Positions 1 to 11,648 are shown, counted from the stretch's first letter. The stretch: DNA of 64,000 bases from Aurelia coerulea (GCA_039566865.1 CM076945.1:5135501-5199500), one strand, 5' to 3'. Numbers and translations: made by a program. Notes: a model not told the origin generated them from the sequence alone.

Positions 1-470
1 CGATATAGCTATGTGTATTTCCATTAACTCTATCTGACCTGGGGGGGATCCTAACAGATTCTAAGATTCTTGCAACTTGTTATGCTTCCTGTTTAAAGAG
101 CTTTAAGCGATTAAAACTTTCCTTTTCGAAAACACTAAAAATCTCCCAACATGGAACCAACGCTCGTGCAGCAGATTACACTAATCGATTTCTGAATTCC
201 CAAATCATCACGAAAAAATGTTCTTTGCCCATTCATGTTGAGTCTTTAGAAATTTAATCGACGTTTCTTTGTCGTTGTCAGTGTTTTCAAAAACGAAAAT
301 TTTAAGAAACTCGCTTAACGCTCTGAAAACAGAAGACATAAAATTGCACAAAAATCTTAGAATCTAATTCAGGCTTTTTGCTAAAGATTAAGTCATAAAT
401 CTTAGAAATCGGTCAGGTGTAAGATTTATCGCGGTATGTCAAAGGTGGATAGTTTTATGTGTGCATCCAG
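1..470. repeat. Foldback MITE, family A, copy 1 (left edge outside window)
   Basis: The segment matches the element at 24091-24705 along most of its length: the same order of TTTTCAAAAACGAAAATTTT-like, TTAGAATCTAATTCAGGC and GCTAAAGATTAAGTCAT blocks, ending in GTGTGCATCCAG followed by TA at 471-472. Bases 50-180 are a weaker inverted copy of 190-420, so this is a foldback element. It is non-coding and looks old. The TA at its right edge suggests a Tc1/mariner-type insertion, which is an inference. Confidence 0.6.
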
Positions 471-472
471 TA

Positions 473-1100
473 TAAGGCAGGCACACAAGCCCGATTGGCA
501 CAAGTATAATAATATCGAAATAAGGCAGTCCAAAGCAGAATCAAAACGTACAAATATCTACGTACAAATATGCTAAAATGCATCTTTTGTTTCTCTCCAA
601 GCTTGCATGTCTTAGTTGAACTCCTGAAAACAACCCTTGTTCACCTTCTACAGCAGCACTCCTACAAAAAAGATGTAAACACAGTTAAAACCAACATTTA
701 TCAGACACACCACTTTAGGTCTAATTAACTTCCGGATCTTCCTACCTTGATATTTTACAGAGAATTACGTAAATGAGAATCTTCTCAAGAGATTCCCCCA
801 CAAAGAGAGTTTCCCTAAATAGAACATGGTTTTGATAAATAACGTAGTATTTATTTTTACTAAGGTTTTAAACTACCGGTAACACGATGAAAGTTTTTGA
901 AAAATCGCTTAAATTTCGTGGTGTTACTGGTTGCTAAATTTTCCCTTCGTGCATTTGTGTCGAAGATCAAACAAATTTAGTAAACGGTTGTTATTTTTTC
1001 TGGTCAGAGGCAACAAAATTACAGGATGAAAAGTATATTTTAAGCAATGGCATGCTATGAAAAAAGTTATATCTTTTTGAATTCCATGTGAAACTTTGAG
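473..1100. other. Intergenic, no feature recognised
   Basis: A/T-rich sequence with no splice-bounded coding segment and no repeat that I can pair with another part of the window. Confidence 0.5.
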
Positions 1101-1105
1101 TATGA

Positions 1106-1646
1106 CCACAGGGGGTCCAGGAATATCAGTGAACAGACTGTAGTTTTGGTTTCTTTGGTTCCTTTGTGATCTGGATAATGAAAACAAAAGCTGTGTAATT
1201 TGATACAGATTACATCATCATTGCGGTCGGCCTGCTATTGTTGCAGTAGGAAAATCTTTTGTCATGTGAGAGCTCTTATCTCATTTACTGCGGTTTAAAC
1301 TCGCGGTTTTTTCAAATCTTGCGCCTCGTAGCTGTATTCTACTGTAACAACAGCAGGCCGACCGCAATGATGATGTAATCTTTATCAAATTACACATGTC
1401 TGTTGTTTTCATAATCCAGATCACAAGGAACCAAAGAAACCAAGCCAAAACTACAGTCTGTTCACTGATATTCCTGGACCCCCTGAGGCTATATTCTACT
1501 GTAACAACATCAGGCAGACCGCAATGATGATGTAATCCTTATCAAATTACACACAGCTGTTGTTTTCATAATCTATTGTCACTAGGAACCAAAGAAACCA
1601 AACTAAAACTACAGTCTGTTCACTGATATTCCTGGACCCCCTGTGG
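1106..1646. mobile_element. Non-autonomous DNA transposon with long inverted repeats and a duplicated right arm
   Basis: The ends are CCACAGGGGGTCCAGGAATA at the left and its reverse complement at the right, and TATGA occurs directly outside both ends (1101-1105 and 1647-1651), which fits a 5-bp target duplication. The left arm (1106-1245) matches two consecutive right arms (about 1333-1484 and 1488-1646), so the right arm has been tandemly duplicated. There is no coding capacity. The superfamily is uncertain; some hAT lineages make 5-bp duplications. Confidence 0.75.
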
Positions 1647-1996
1647 TATGACATGATATGTAAAGTATTTAAGATTTGTCAAGTATATGAGAAGACATTT
1701 TAAGTGATAGTGGTGAAAAATAAATTCAATTCGAGTATTTGTTTTTTGTGGTGTACTGCGAGATGTACTGTATGTTTCAATAACAAGTATGTATCAAAAA
1801 TTGCGGATTTTGATATGGTTCACTTTAAAAAGGTTCACTTTAGTAGATTAACGAAAACCCGAAGCCGCAAATTTCCTGTGGGATGGAAGTCTAGACTTTC
1901 CGGACTTATTACATTTGGAAATGTCAATTTGGAACTGGCGAACACAGCAGGATAATACAAGCCACAATCTAACTGTCCACCAATTCAAGTACATAA

Positions 1997-2413
1997 GGGA
2001 GGGGTCATTTTTAATCCTGGGTACTAGGGCGGAGGATTTTTCACGGGGGTATGAAAATCTGTTCTATTGCTTTGTAGGGGTACGAAAATATCAAGGGAAA
2101 TTTTCATGGGGTGCAAAACTATTTTGCTTGAAAAATATTTATATAAAGTCATCAGTCAACATTTAAAAGCAAAATTAACAGACATCTGGAAATGGTGAAT
2201 CACTGGACTTGTATGAAAATTGCCTGGGACAAATTGGTATGCGTGCATATATATCTTATTCGTCCTCAAAGAGTTCTGGATGGGGTGACAAACCATTTTG
2301 TTGAAAGGTGATGGGGAAACTTTTTCCTAGATTCAAGATGGGGTGTGAAATGTTGTCTAATTGCATGAAATTATCCTCCACCTTGGTACCCAAAAATACC
2401 AATGACCGCTCCC
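1997..2413. mobile_element. Non-autonomous DNA transposon with TAA target duplication (PIF/Harbinger-like)
   Basis: The left end GGGAGGGGTCATTTTTAATC and the reverse complement of the right end (GGGAGCGGTCATTGGTATTT) match over about 40 bp, including GGGTAC and GGAGGAT blocks. TAA lies directly outside both ends (1994-1996, 2414-2416). A three-base TWA duplication is typical of PIF/Harbinger elements. No transposase is present. Confidence 0.7.
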
Positions 2414-2684
2414 TAAGCTAACCAAATGGACTGCACTTTGGATTTTAAGCAAACAACGTTTCCAGCATACCCCGTATATAACTGAAGTTAATCATTAATT
2501 GCTTTTCAAGTTTTAATGCTAACAAGAACGTTAAAGCAATTAGAATGTTCGGCTACTAACCATTTCTGTTGCATCTATTCAGTCGAAATTGACCTTGTAA
2601 CTATTCTACCAAAAGTCTGGGTCCATTCAGTTTCATACGAAAGGTTCGAAAAAACCGAGAATTCTTCTTTTTTTGTAACATTCT

Positions 2685-2935
2685 TACTTAGCATCCGAAG
2701 GTAGTTTTTAGGACGCTGAGAAGCTAAGCTTAATCGAAGAGCAGCGTCCTGGTCCTTCCTCTCGATGTGACCACACATCGTGATTCCTTTAGCCTGGAAT
2801 TACAGAGACTTGGTGACTCTCCTCACACGTTCAAACAGGTTCGGCAGAGCGGGGACTCGAACCACCAACCTTCAGATTGGTAGTCAAGCGTGTTGCCACT
2901 GATTCAACCCAACTGAGCCATCCCCGACAATTCTA
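2685..2935 (-). mobile_element. tRNA-derived SINE, copy 1
   Basis: Read on the minus strand, 2930 to about 2838 looks like a tRNA head: an A-box-like GGCTCAGTTGGG and a B-box GGTTCGAGTCC. A non-tRNA body follows to about 2685. The whole unit recurs at 31150-31835, where it is split by a LINE, which shows it is a dispersed SINE and not a tRNA gene. The anticodon arm does not fold cleanly, so it is not called as a functional tRNA. Confidence 0.65.
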
Positions 2936-3102
2936 CAACGTGTATAAAGCTATCGCTTGATTGAGAGTTGTTTGCACAATAGCAAACAGGCCTATTGATA
3001 AATTAAACAAGCTTGACATTTTCACACACGTGTACTGGTAATGCACGTCATTTAGGACAGCCAAAAAGTTGGACTTTCACGTTCAAAGAAGGGAAAGTAA
3101 GC

Positions 3103-3507
3103 ATAGGGCTCAAAAATTTCAAATCTTTAAAAAGGTGAGTGTAAAATTTTATGACATTTTTCTTTGAATAGAATAGCTTGAAAGGAACTTGTGGCACTTT
3201 TTTGTAAATATGCCATGAATTTTTTTTTATATTCATGGAAAATCTTGAAAAAATTTAAGTCCTCGTAAATCCTAAACCAATGGCGGCAAATGATATAACC
3301 GTCAAGAAAACCACAGTTTACGAAGGTCTACAATATGTTGGCAAGCAGAAATCTGTAGCTTTTCTGCTTTAGGATTTAGAAATTTGATGACTTCATAGCC
3401 TCAAATTTAATAAATGCCGCCATTTGTAAACTAATCAAGATATTAATAAAGTTCCACGGAAGATTTATTAAGTTACTTCAAAGCCATTTAAAGATTTGAA
3501 CCCTATA
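3103..3507. repeat. Inverted-repeat MITE, family E, copy 1
   Basis: The ends read ATAGGGCTCAAA...CAAATCTTTAAA and its inverse TTTAAAGATTTGAACCCTAT. The body contains CTACAATATGTTGGCAAG at its centre. Half copies of the same family occur at 25445-25727 (inverted) and 63667-64000. It is non-coding. Confidence 0.65.
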
Positions 3508-3627
3508 TTGGGAAAGTATCAGTAAATGGGTACATACACTTCTTTTTGATTTTCTTCAAATAACACTCGCATCTCTTCAAGAGCTTGTCTGATAGTATCT
3601 TCCTATGTAAATTAAAAATTTGAAAAT

Positions 3628-3747
3628 CAATAAACCAATGAATAAATCAATCAATCAATTAATTAATCAATCAATCAATCAATTAATCAATCAATCAATC
3701 AATCAATTAATCAATCAGTCAGTCAGTCAGTCAGTCCATCCATAAAC
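3628..3747. repeat. (AATC)n / (AGTC)n microsatellite
   Basis: About 120 bp of AATCAATC units with interspersed AATT variants, changing to CAGTCAGT and then CATCCAT at the right side. Confidence 0.95.
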
Positions 3748-3749
3748 AA

Positions 3750-4355
3750 ATGAATCAATCAAGAAGCAGTTCAAGGACTTTAGGAATAAATGATAGATTC
3801 ATCTCTCTTCTTCTAAAAATATCCCAGGGAAGCATCCTACTCCTTATTCCCATCCTCTCAGTTGCATTTTGCGTAAAACTACCAAGTACTTTCAGTTTCA
3901 GTTCATATTTTAAATTCCACTACATACAATTTCATAATTAACAATACCAACAAATAACTAAACAACAAAGAAATAAGACAATATTACAGAGAATTAATAC
4001 ATTGATACGGAAAATTAATACAATATACAAATACAGAGAGACGAGATAAATTGTATGGAGGGAATTACTTAAAGGAGGAGCTCTCTCAATAGGTAAACTA
4101 ATCGAGGAGAGAGCCCCCCTAAAACTTTCTTTTGAACATACATACAGTGATCTAGTTTCCATTCCTATTCTGTTGTTTTTGCTATTAATATCTCTGCCCG
4201 ACTTAACTAAATTCAGCTTCAAATTAGATGTCACGTGAAAATGCCGCCAATAAAACGATGGAAGAGTTTTACAGGAGTAACTCAGGAAATCTAATGAAAA
4301 TCTGGGCCATAACCCCGGAAATTATGAGCATTTCCTGTAATTCTTGGATTTCTGC
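3750..4355. other. A/T-rich intergenic sequence
   Basis: I recognise no coding segment or RNA. Composition and position next to the LINE remnant at 4360-4703 would allow it to be part of an old retroelement, but nothing proves this. Confidence 0.35.
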
Positions 4356-4359
4356 AAAA

Positions 4360-4703
4360 TGGGCTGCGTATTGGGCACTCTCTTCCTCAGGAAATTAAGG
4401 ATTCAAATTCTGTGCATCAATTTAAGAAAAAATTAAACATTGGACCAATGAAGGCTGCGACTGCAGACTTTGCAGGCAGTACATTCCTCAACTCGACTTT
4501 CTATGATTTTACACCTTTTTAATATGAACTTTGTAACTTGATTTGAACATTGTAATTTGATTTGAACTTTGTAATTTTATTGACTAGTTTTACTTGTATA
4601 TATATATATTTCTGTATTTAATTTGTTGGCTTGAATTAGCTTTTGTAGTTATGTAAGTTGCCAACGTGAAATAAATTGATAATAATAATAATAATAATAA
4701 TAA
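4360..4703 (+). pseudogene. Decayed LINE 3' end with (AAT)n tail
   Basis: With one frameshift the plus strand reads LPQEIKDSNSVHQFKKKL and then CDCRLCRQYIPQLDFL, the usual end of a CR1/L2-like reverse-transcriptase ORF (FKxxL followed by a small Cys cluster). It is followed by an A/T-rich 3' untranslated region and an (AAT)n tract at about 4677-4703, a typical LINE tail. Only the last fraction of the element is present. Confidence 0.6.
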
Positions 4704-4739
4704 TGTTCTCTAGAACAATACCCATAATTCCGCGAACTT

Positions 4740-4960
4740 TCTGAAAAGGACACCCATTATGCCTCCCCATTGTACTGAACAACCCCCACTGTACTCAGAG
4801 ATGCCTCCCCGCTGTACTGAGCACACCCCCCTCCACTGTACTGCACACCCCCTCCCCACTGTACTGCACACACGTTCCGTTGGGTGATTCCGTAACATGT
4901 CTGAAAATGATACCCATAATGTTGAGATACCCCCCCCCCCCCGCAGGGTCTGTGTCAGAT
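4740..4960. repeat. C-rich minisatellite (CCACTGTACTG units)
   Basis: Five or more imperfect copies of a CCCCACTGTACTG-like unit lie between about 4768 and 4870, and a poly-C run lies at 4930-4943. Apparent reading frames here only reflect the repeat. Confidence 0.7.
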
Positions 4961-5189
4961 ATGATGTCACGTGAGATTTTCAATTACGCAAAATGATAGA
5001 AACTTTCCATCGAAATGATGAGCCAGCTATACAAAAAATTGGCGAAAAGCATCCTATAAAACGTAAGAAATTCATAGCAAAATGACGAAATAACACCTTT
5101 GAAAACCGGCTTTAGAAAAATTGCCTTCCTTTGATACCCGGTGTCAGGAAAAAAGAGGCGAAAACAATACCCGGGAAGGAGTGCACATC

Positions 5190-5416
5190 CCGTCAGCAAA
5201 ATATACTAAGTACCCCCCTCACGGGCGAAGTGAAGGTGAAGTTGCAGTTTTTAGCGCCAAGCGCTGGGATCACAAAAGTATAGTTAATCGCTAATCGAGT
5301 CCGCGACCACTTGTCATGACGCTCAAGTAATGGGGCTCTACCTGGTATCGAACCCTGTCCGTCTGACTGTTCTGACTGAAAAGTCAGAGGATTATACCAC
5401 TGCGCCACAACACCTT
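5190..5416 (-). mobile_element. tRNA-like SINE, second type
   Basis: On the minus strand from 5416: GTGGCGCAGTGGTATAAT (A box), then CTGAC and GTCAG separated by six bases where a seven-base anticodon loop is expected, then GGTTCGATACC (B box). Unrelated body sequence follows. The B box fits the pol III consensus, but the short loop and missing acceptor pairing argue against a working tRNA. Confidence 0.5.
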
Positions 5417-5659
5417 CAAACGGGCCAGTGCCGCAAGACTTCCTCGAAAGACTAACATGAAAACCACGAAATTGACGACATCTGCCGCACCTAACCAGTG
5501 GCTTCCTGTCGAAAAAAAACAAGGCTAGTTGTAGCAAGACAGATATGTAAAAGGCTTTGGGAAGAAAAATAACGGAGCAGACTCAGCCTCTATGAAATTT
5601 TCGTCGACTATGGAAGAACGGTAATGTACACAAATAAACATGTGTATCAGATACAATAT

Positions 5660-6480
5660 TCCCTGAACTATGAAGTCCTTCTTACTACAAAAAATAGCTT
5701 AAACTGGACTGGACAGCTGTATTGATGAAAGTTGTGCAAAGCTCAAAGATACACACAAAAGACCGAAATGGCGAACTTTCAGCTCGCTTGAAGTCATTCT
5801 AATAAGAAAGTATATTCCAAGAAAATACAGCTGTGTTGATATAGGTCATGCAAAGTGAAGAGATATACACAACAGACCAGAAATGTCGAGCTTTTAGTTC
5901 ACTTTAAGTCATTATAAGTACAAAACATAGCTTAATCTGGACTCAGATTTCAAGAAACAGTTGTATTGATCAAGGTCATGCAGAGCTGAAACACAACCGC
6001 AGAATTGGCAAACTGCTAGTTCACTTGAACTCATTCTAACCAGTAACGATATATTAATGTGTATTCATATTTCAAAAGTCCTTCAGACTTGGAACATAAA
6101 CATCATAGACTGTCAGCGAGGTTTTCAGTTCAGCCTGAAAAAGCCATCTAGCCACAAAAGATGATGTAACATCCAGTCAGCTTCTAGGAAAATATCTTGA
6201 ACTGTTGAGGAAATCCGTGTAGAATTGAATACATATATCAGAGACAGAATTGGCGAGCTCTTCACATCTTTCTTGAAATCCTTTTAGCCAAAAAAAGTGT
6301 ATGGCGTTGACTCAGATTCAATGAAAAGGATAAATATCGCAGACAATCAGCGTATGAGTTCATTTTAATCACAAAAGACAGCATAGTATCAATTTGGGTT
6401 CCAGGAAAATCTAGTGAACTGTTGAGGAACGTCGTGCAGAGTTACAGAACATAAATACCGCAGACAGAATCGGCATCGTT
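5660..6480. repeat. Decayed tandem array of about 115-135-bp units
   Basis: Six to seven imperfect units share the same order of landmarks: a stretch like AGTTCACTTGAAGTCATTCT, then CAAAAxATAGCTTAA, CTGGACTCAGAT, GTATTGATxAAGGTCATGCA, ACACAACAGACxAGAATTGG and CGAACTTTCAGTTCACTT. Early units (5670, 5798, 5911) are clearer than late ones. The array ends about 50 bp before the GPCR start codon at 6531, so it forms that gene's proximal 5' flank. Confidence 0.65.
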
Positions 6481-6530
6481 TGGAATCAATCACTAAAGTG
6501 TGACTGGTGAGACCGTCCAAAATCGTCAAT

Positions 6531-7433
6531 ATGATGCCCACTGGCGAAATCGTCCAGATAGTTGCCTTAACACTTCTGGCCGTAATATGCGTACTAACTA
6601 ATACCTTAGTATGCTATGTCATACAAACACGTAAAACCATTGATTCGTTGGCAAAATATTACATTTTATCACTCGCAGTTGCGGATTTGCTGGTAGGAGC
6701 AATTTGCATGCCGTTCACTATCGGGTATATTGCATATGGTTCAAACACTGCTGTCTCTGGAACATATCTTGTGGTATTTCACCTCTTTGAATTCGTACTA
6801 AACGGGGCGTCAATTATTCATTTGAGTGTAATGAGTGTTGATCGGGCAGTTGCTGTTACAAGACCGATGTATCACCGTCAAAATACGACAAAACGAACGA
6901 TTTTCACGATATTGGCAATAATTTGGGTATCATCGCTATCATTTGCTATCATTAGCATGTTGATGTACAAAACGTATTATAAAATTATGGCGATTCTTTG
7001 CATATGTTTATTCTTTCCTGTCCCTTTAGTAATCATAATAACAAGCTATACTTGCATATTTTATAAAATACGAGAGAGAAACAGATCAACAATGGTTGGG
7101 AGAATAAATGAATGGAAAATAGCACGCACGATATTATGTGTGATTATCGTGTTCGTGGTGTGCTGGACACCATTCCACGCAATCAGCATATACGCAACTG
7201 TGCTCAAGTTTCAGAATAAGACAGCAACAAATGTTTTATGGGCATTAACACTTGTGAAATGGTTACAGTATTTGAATTCAGCAAGCAATCCATTTATCTA
7301 CGCCATCTTTCATCCGAAATTCAAGTTAGCGTTCAAAGAGACAATCAACAAAGTGACTTGTATCAAAGGAAAGTCAGAAGAAATTGATCTGGGGCCTGCT
7401 CGGGATCCTCTTGCCACAACTTCCAACATATGA
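6531..7433 (+). CDS. Class A (rhodopsin-like) G-protein-coupled receptor, intronless
   Basis: A 300-residue seven-helix receptor predicted for the plasma membrane. Visible landmarks are LAVADLLVG in TM2 (sodium-site Asp), SVDRAVAV at the end of TM3 (DRY changed to DRA), CWTPF in TM6 and NPFIY in TM7, followed by a short basic helix 8 and tail. No Cys sits 25 residues before the TM3 Arg and the loop between TM4 and TM5 is very short, so the usual TM3-ECL2 disulfide is absent. The frame is open upstream to a GTG at 6507, but the first ATG is 6531 (ATGATG), the likely start. Ligand unknown; the short second loop recalls melanocortin/adenosine-type receptors, a weak comparison. A foldback transposon begins 39 bp after the stop. 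Confidence 0.9.
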   Translation: MMPTGEIVQIVALTLLAVICVLTNTLVCYVIQTRKTIDSLAKYYILSLAVADLLVGAICMPFTIGYIAYGSNTAVSGTYLVVFHLFEFVLNGASIIHLSVMSVDRAVAVTRPMYHRQNTTKRTIFTILAIIWVSSLSFAIISMLMYKTYYKIMAILCICLFFPVPLVIIITSYTCIFYKIRERNRSTMVGRINEWKIARTILCVIIVFVVCWTPFHAISIYATVLKFQNKTATNVLWALTLVKWLQYLNSASNPFIYAIFHPKFKLAFKETINKVTCIKGKSEEIDLGPARDPLATTSNI

Positions 7434-7472
7434 CCAAAACTGAAGGGTTTCGGATGACAAACAAAGTATCTA

Positions 7473-8087
7473 CCGGGTGAACCAGAAAAAAGTGACCCAA
7501 CGCAATCCGTTATAAAAAATAAAGTAAGTGGCCGATTGAAATATTTCACAGGTTGTTACGTCGCTAAAAGACCAGCCTACATTATGAGTATTTTTGCAGT
7601 TTTTCAGGCACAGTAAAGTTCCCGAAATAAGGATTTTGAGGAATAAGGCAGGCTTGAAATCCTCAAAAAGTTTTCAAAAACAGGGGATCGATTTAAAGCC
7701 ATTTGAGATCTTCAAAACAACGAGGAGCGTGTTTCATTTAGCCTGAGAATATCTTTAAGTACCTAGGGACTATAAACTTGCTCTGAAGACTTCCGACTGG
7801 GTTGCTTATTCCCAGCTTGAAATGAAACACGCTCCTCGTTGTTTTGAAGATTGACATGGCTGTAAATCGATCCTCTGTTTTTGACTACTTTTTGAGGATT
7901 TCAGGCATGCCATTTTCTTCGAAATCCTTAATTTTGGAAATTTACTGTGCCGAAAAAAATTGCGAAAAATACTCATAGCATAGGCTAGTCTCTTAGCGAC
8001 AGAACAACGTTTGAAGCATTTCAATCGGCCACTTACTTAATTTTCTGTAACAGATTGCGTTGGGTCACTTTTTTCTGGGTCACCCGG
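7473..8087. mobile_element. Foldback element with about 290-bp inverted arms, TA flanks
   Basis: The left arm from 7473 (CCGGGTGAACCAGAAAAAAG) matches the reverse complement of the right arm ending at 8087 almost to the centre, leaving about 25 bp unpaired near 7780. TA lies outside both ends (7471-7472, 8088-8089), as in Tc1/mariner-type insertions. It has no ORF. The end CCGGGTGA is shared with the element at 9032-9859. Confidence 0.8.
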
Positions 8088-8329
8088 TACAGTATATTAT
8101 TACGTTGTTATTAATTCAACAATGTTCTTATGGTTTAAAAATGTAATAACGGGGTAATCATTCGTAATCTACTGAGTATTTCCAATGTTAAAAGTGTATT
8201 TATAAAGACATTGAAGATACTTAAAGAAGATGCCCACCAAAGAAGGAAACTTCGACAAGGCACAAGTCCCTATTAGCCAGCGAACATCAAAGATATAACC
8301 GAATGAAATTGAAAAGATTGAGTATTCGA

Positions 8330-8660
8330 TTAGTCAGCGACAAGGGACGTGACAGTTCTCCTATAAATCGGAGCGTGAGGAAAATTGTTGAAGAAAGATC
8401 CTTTACTTTGGCTTGGAATGCATCTCCCAATATTATATGCTTGCCTTTATCTATGCCTTTAGCCTTGATCGTTTTGTGTATCCTATGAATCAGAGCACGA
8501 GGAAAATTTTTGAAGAAAGATTCTTTACTTTGGCTTAGAATGCATCTCCCAATATCATGCTTGCCATTAGCGACAAGGAAACCTTTAGCTTCGTGACAGT
8601 TCTCCTATAAATCGGAGCACGAGGAACGTTTTTGAAGAAACGTCCTTTACTTTGGGATTC
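8330..8660. repeat. Imperfect direct repeats
   Basis: GACAGTTCTCCTATAAATCGG occurs at about 8351 and again at about 8597; GAAGAAAGATCCTTTACTTT with TGGCTTxGAATGCATCTCCC occurs twice (8390s and 8510s) and partly a third time (8633). They are remains of a tandem duplication of about 120-130 bp. No coding function is seen. Confidence 0.7.
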
Positions 8661-9031
8661 CATATTTACCAGTGCTAAAATAGAAGATTTGACCTTTCTC
8701 GGAAAATTCTTACCCAACCTATATCCAGCTACGGTTTTAGAAGGAATGCCGAGGACCATATCTCGACAAACAAAGGCTGTGACATTTTTTTTATATGACC
8801 TCCCTAGACTTACAGTTTCCTGGTTTTTGGACAAATGCTCGGATCACACCAATTTTTAAGGAAGGTGATAAGGCTGCCCCCCTTCCCCCCCCCCCCAAAG
8901 TTTAATTGCCGCCTAATATTCGATTAGTGGGACTATTTTCCTGTCATTTCAAGACTCTTTAAGGAAAAGCTTATTTTAGAACCAACTGTAACCAACTGTT
9001 CCAGCATCTGGTTAGGAATGACCGTGTTCTA

Positions 9032-9859
9032 CCGGGTGACTAAAAATATTCCCCATTTGAAAGGTCACTGCTCCCTTATATTATTTGGGCATTTTCAACA
9101 AAATTTTAAACTTTACCTGGCAGAAATCAGTCACTCCTTACGAAAATCATAAAGAATTTTTGTCGAGAGAGCCCTTAAAAATGTTAAAAACAGGCGTAAA
9201 ATCATGACCAAATTTTCCAAACAATTCTGCCTCACAGGAATGACTTCTACATGCTTCAGCACGTGCTATCCCTTTGGGAGAATGCAAGCGTCTTCCCTAA
9301 GAGCATCACAACATTATTCTGGGAGATTTCGTCCTTCCAACAGGATGACACGTGCAAAATGTGTTGAAGTCATTGCTGTAAGGCAAAATTATTATGACAT
9401 CTTATGACATTTTGTCGTGATCTTAGACCTGTTTTGAAGGCTTCTTTAAAGGGTATTCTCTGGATAATCCCACATTATCTCAGAACAGAGTAGTTTAAAC
9501 CGATTTGAGCATGTCCACCATTAAAGGCACACTGTCGTGGCACCGATTGAATGAATAAGACAATATGAAAGAATAGAATTAGCCAGGCTTCAGTAATTTC
9601 GCTGTACACTCAAATTCACGAAGACGATAACGATCAGACTCCCTTTATTCTCGAAACAAAGTATGATCTAAGAGCATAAAGGCTTTATAATGATCCAAAG
9701 GCCAGGTCTTTTGTTAGGGATTTCAAAATCACAACCAGCCAATTACAGCCACGACAGTGTGCCATTAAATAGCATACTTGCCAGTGTCATCATGCCCGGG
9801 GAGCAGTGGCCTTTTAAAGTTCAAACGGGAATTGTTGTCTTTTTCTTTTATTCACCCGG
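9032..9859. mobile_element. Inverted-repeat DNA element, TA flanks, same ends as 7473-8087
   Basis: The ends CCGGGTGACTAAAA and (inverted) CCGGGTGAATAAAA lie inside TA at 9030-9031 and 9860-9861. Inversely repeated inner blocks include GGTCACTGCTCCC / GGCCACTGCTCCC and GGCACACTGTCGTGGC near 9530 and 9755. The centre is unique, A/T-rich and without a transposase. It is probably a non-autonomous mariner-like element of the family that also made 7473-8087. Confidence 0.7.
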
Positions 9860-9861
9860 TA

Positions 9862-11640
9862 TAGTAAGCCTGATTTTAACTTGTGCTGACAAATCTGATT
9901 ACATTTGCTTTTAGATTAACAAAGGAAAACTAAACGATCCAAAATTGCCATGCAATAATTTCAGAAAGGATCTTTCTGTTTTAAATATTTAGACTAGCTT
10001 GCAATAAAAACTGTTTCTTTGTCCGTTTTAGTAATTAGTGCAGTACATAGTCAGATGTTGGAATGAAACTTGGTAAAAACCATAGAAATCAATTGACAAA
10101 GAATATGTAATGAATAACCATCATTGCACTTCTTCACAAAAATGTTTCTGTCAAAAGTGAAACGGCTATCTCCCCCCTATTATCGAGATAGCCACAGTGA
10201 AACTACTATTGCGGGCATATAGACACCGAAGAAAGACAAGCAAGTACAGTGACCACAGTGGTCTTGCAGAAATTACTCCTCGATTGCATGAAGATTTACT
10301 ATTTGGAGCAGCTATTAATCTATTTCCCTTGATTTCGCCTAAGTGAAGAAATTTTTCCGCCCAGACCTTCAATGAAATCAAGTAGAAGCGCTCCTTATAA
10401 GTTTTGGGGGTGGAAATTTGTTTAATTTGGTAAACAGAGGAAGATGTCTGTTTGGCACACATAATATGAAACTGGGTCAGCATAGTCCCCTTCACTCATT
10501 GTATTATCGTTTTATAGACATATTCCATGCAAATATAATGTAAATTCTATCGCGCAAAAAAGGGAACCTTGTAGACCACAGCCAAAATAACAGTACAGCT
10601 GCAAAAGGGACAAATACTTCGCCAATGACATCAAAAAGGAACGTATGACGTATGTTCAGTTTTCCGGGGGCAGTTCTAAGTCTTCTAGTGCACCACTGGC
10701 CGCATTTTGACATGCCAAATGAATATCTGCAAATCTTCTCGTGATCCCTTTGGGGAAAGACAGAGGCCTGAACCAGTGGACACTATATATATTTAGGTAC
10801 TGTGGGGACGTGCCATCGAGAAAGATGTTGTTTTCACGATTTTCGTGTTAGGAACAGCATCGATTAATCACGATTTTGTCATGGAGAAATGGATTGAATT
10901 TCACGATTTTGGTACAAAGAATAGTATCCAATTTTGGGTTTTAGTATAAACAACCAAAAGATAGGGCATTTTTGAAAAATTGTTATAAAGTATGGGAGTA
11001 AGTTTCGGGTATATATTTGAAGCTTGCACATGGCACGTCCCCAATCAAAATCTGGTCAAATGCTATCCCCTACCCTTCAAGGGGCTGAATCAACACTGTT
11101 GGAAGTGTTTTGTTTAGCCACACTCTGAAGAGAACGTAAGTTCGACAGGCCTAAGTGTGCTGAAATATACGTCGTGTTTTTTTGCCTCCACTCTCTTACA
11201 GATTTTTTTATATCGAAATATGTATCTTAAAACTCCACTACATACAATAACATTAACTAAATACAGTAAATAAAGTAAATAGTAAAGTAAATATAGTTAA
11301 TACTGTAAATATAACTGATAGAAATATAAAGAAAAATTAAACGAACATCAATGGATGTTTTCGAGATAAGGCTCACATCTACAACCCATGACCCATACTT
11401 GAGCCACTTGAGCAAAGGGAAGTCTTACTTTCTTGACGGCAAAAAAATTCAAGAATGACTTCAACCAAAGAATGTGACGACATTTTGGGCTCGTTAATTT
11501 TGGGCACCCTGTGACAACATACTGCACGTGCATGGATTCCCTTATGAAATGACCTCGATTTCGATTTAGGCCGAGATTTGTTGTTGTTGTTTGGATGAGG
11601 GACAAGCAAAAGTTGTGCAAGTCTTAGTCAACGTGGAAAA
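9862..11640. other. Intergenic, no gene recognised
   Basis: Short open frames exist on both strands but none has a family motif or convincing splice context. 10830-10930 has several CACGATTTT repeats and 11240-11330 is AAATA-rich. Confidence 0.45.
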
Positions 11641-11648
11641 GCAAGAAA

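Noticed and set aside
2838..2930. tRNA gene
   Set aside because: Good A and B boxes, but the anticodon arm does not fold and the unit recurs with a SINE body at 31.2-31.8 kb.
5325..5416. tRNA gene on the minus strand
   Set aside because: The anticodon loop has six bases and the acceptor stem is missing.
6507..6530. Eight extra codons at the start of the first GPCR
   Set aside because: They begin with GTG, which is not a eukaryotic start; the first ATG is 6531.
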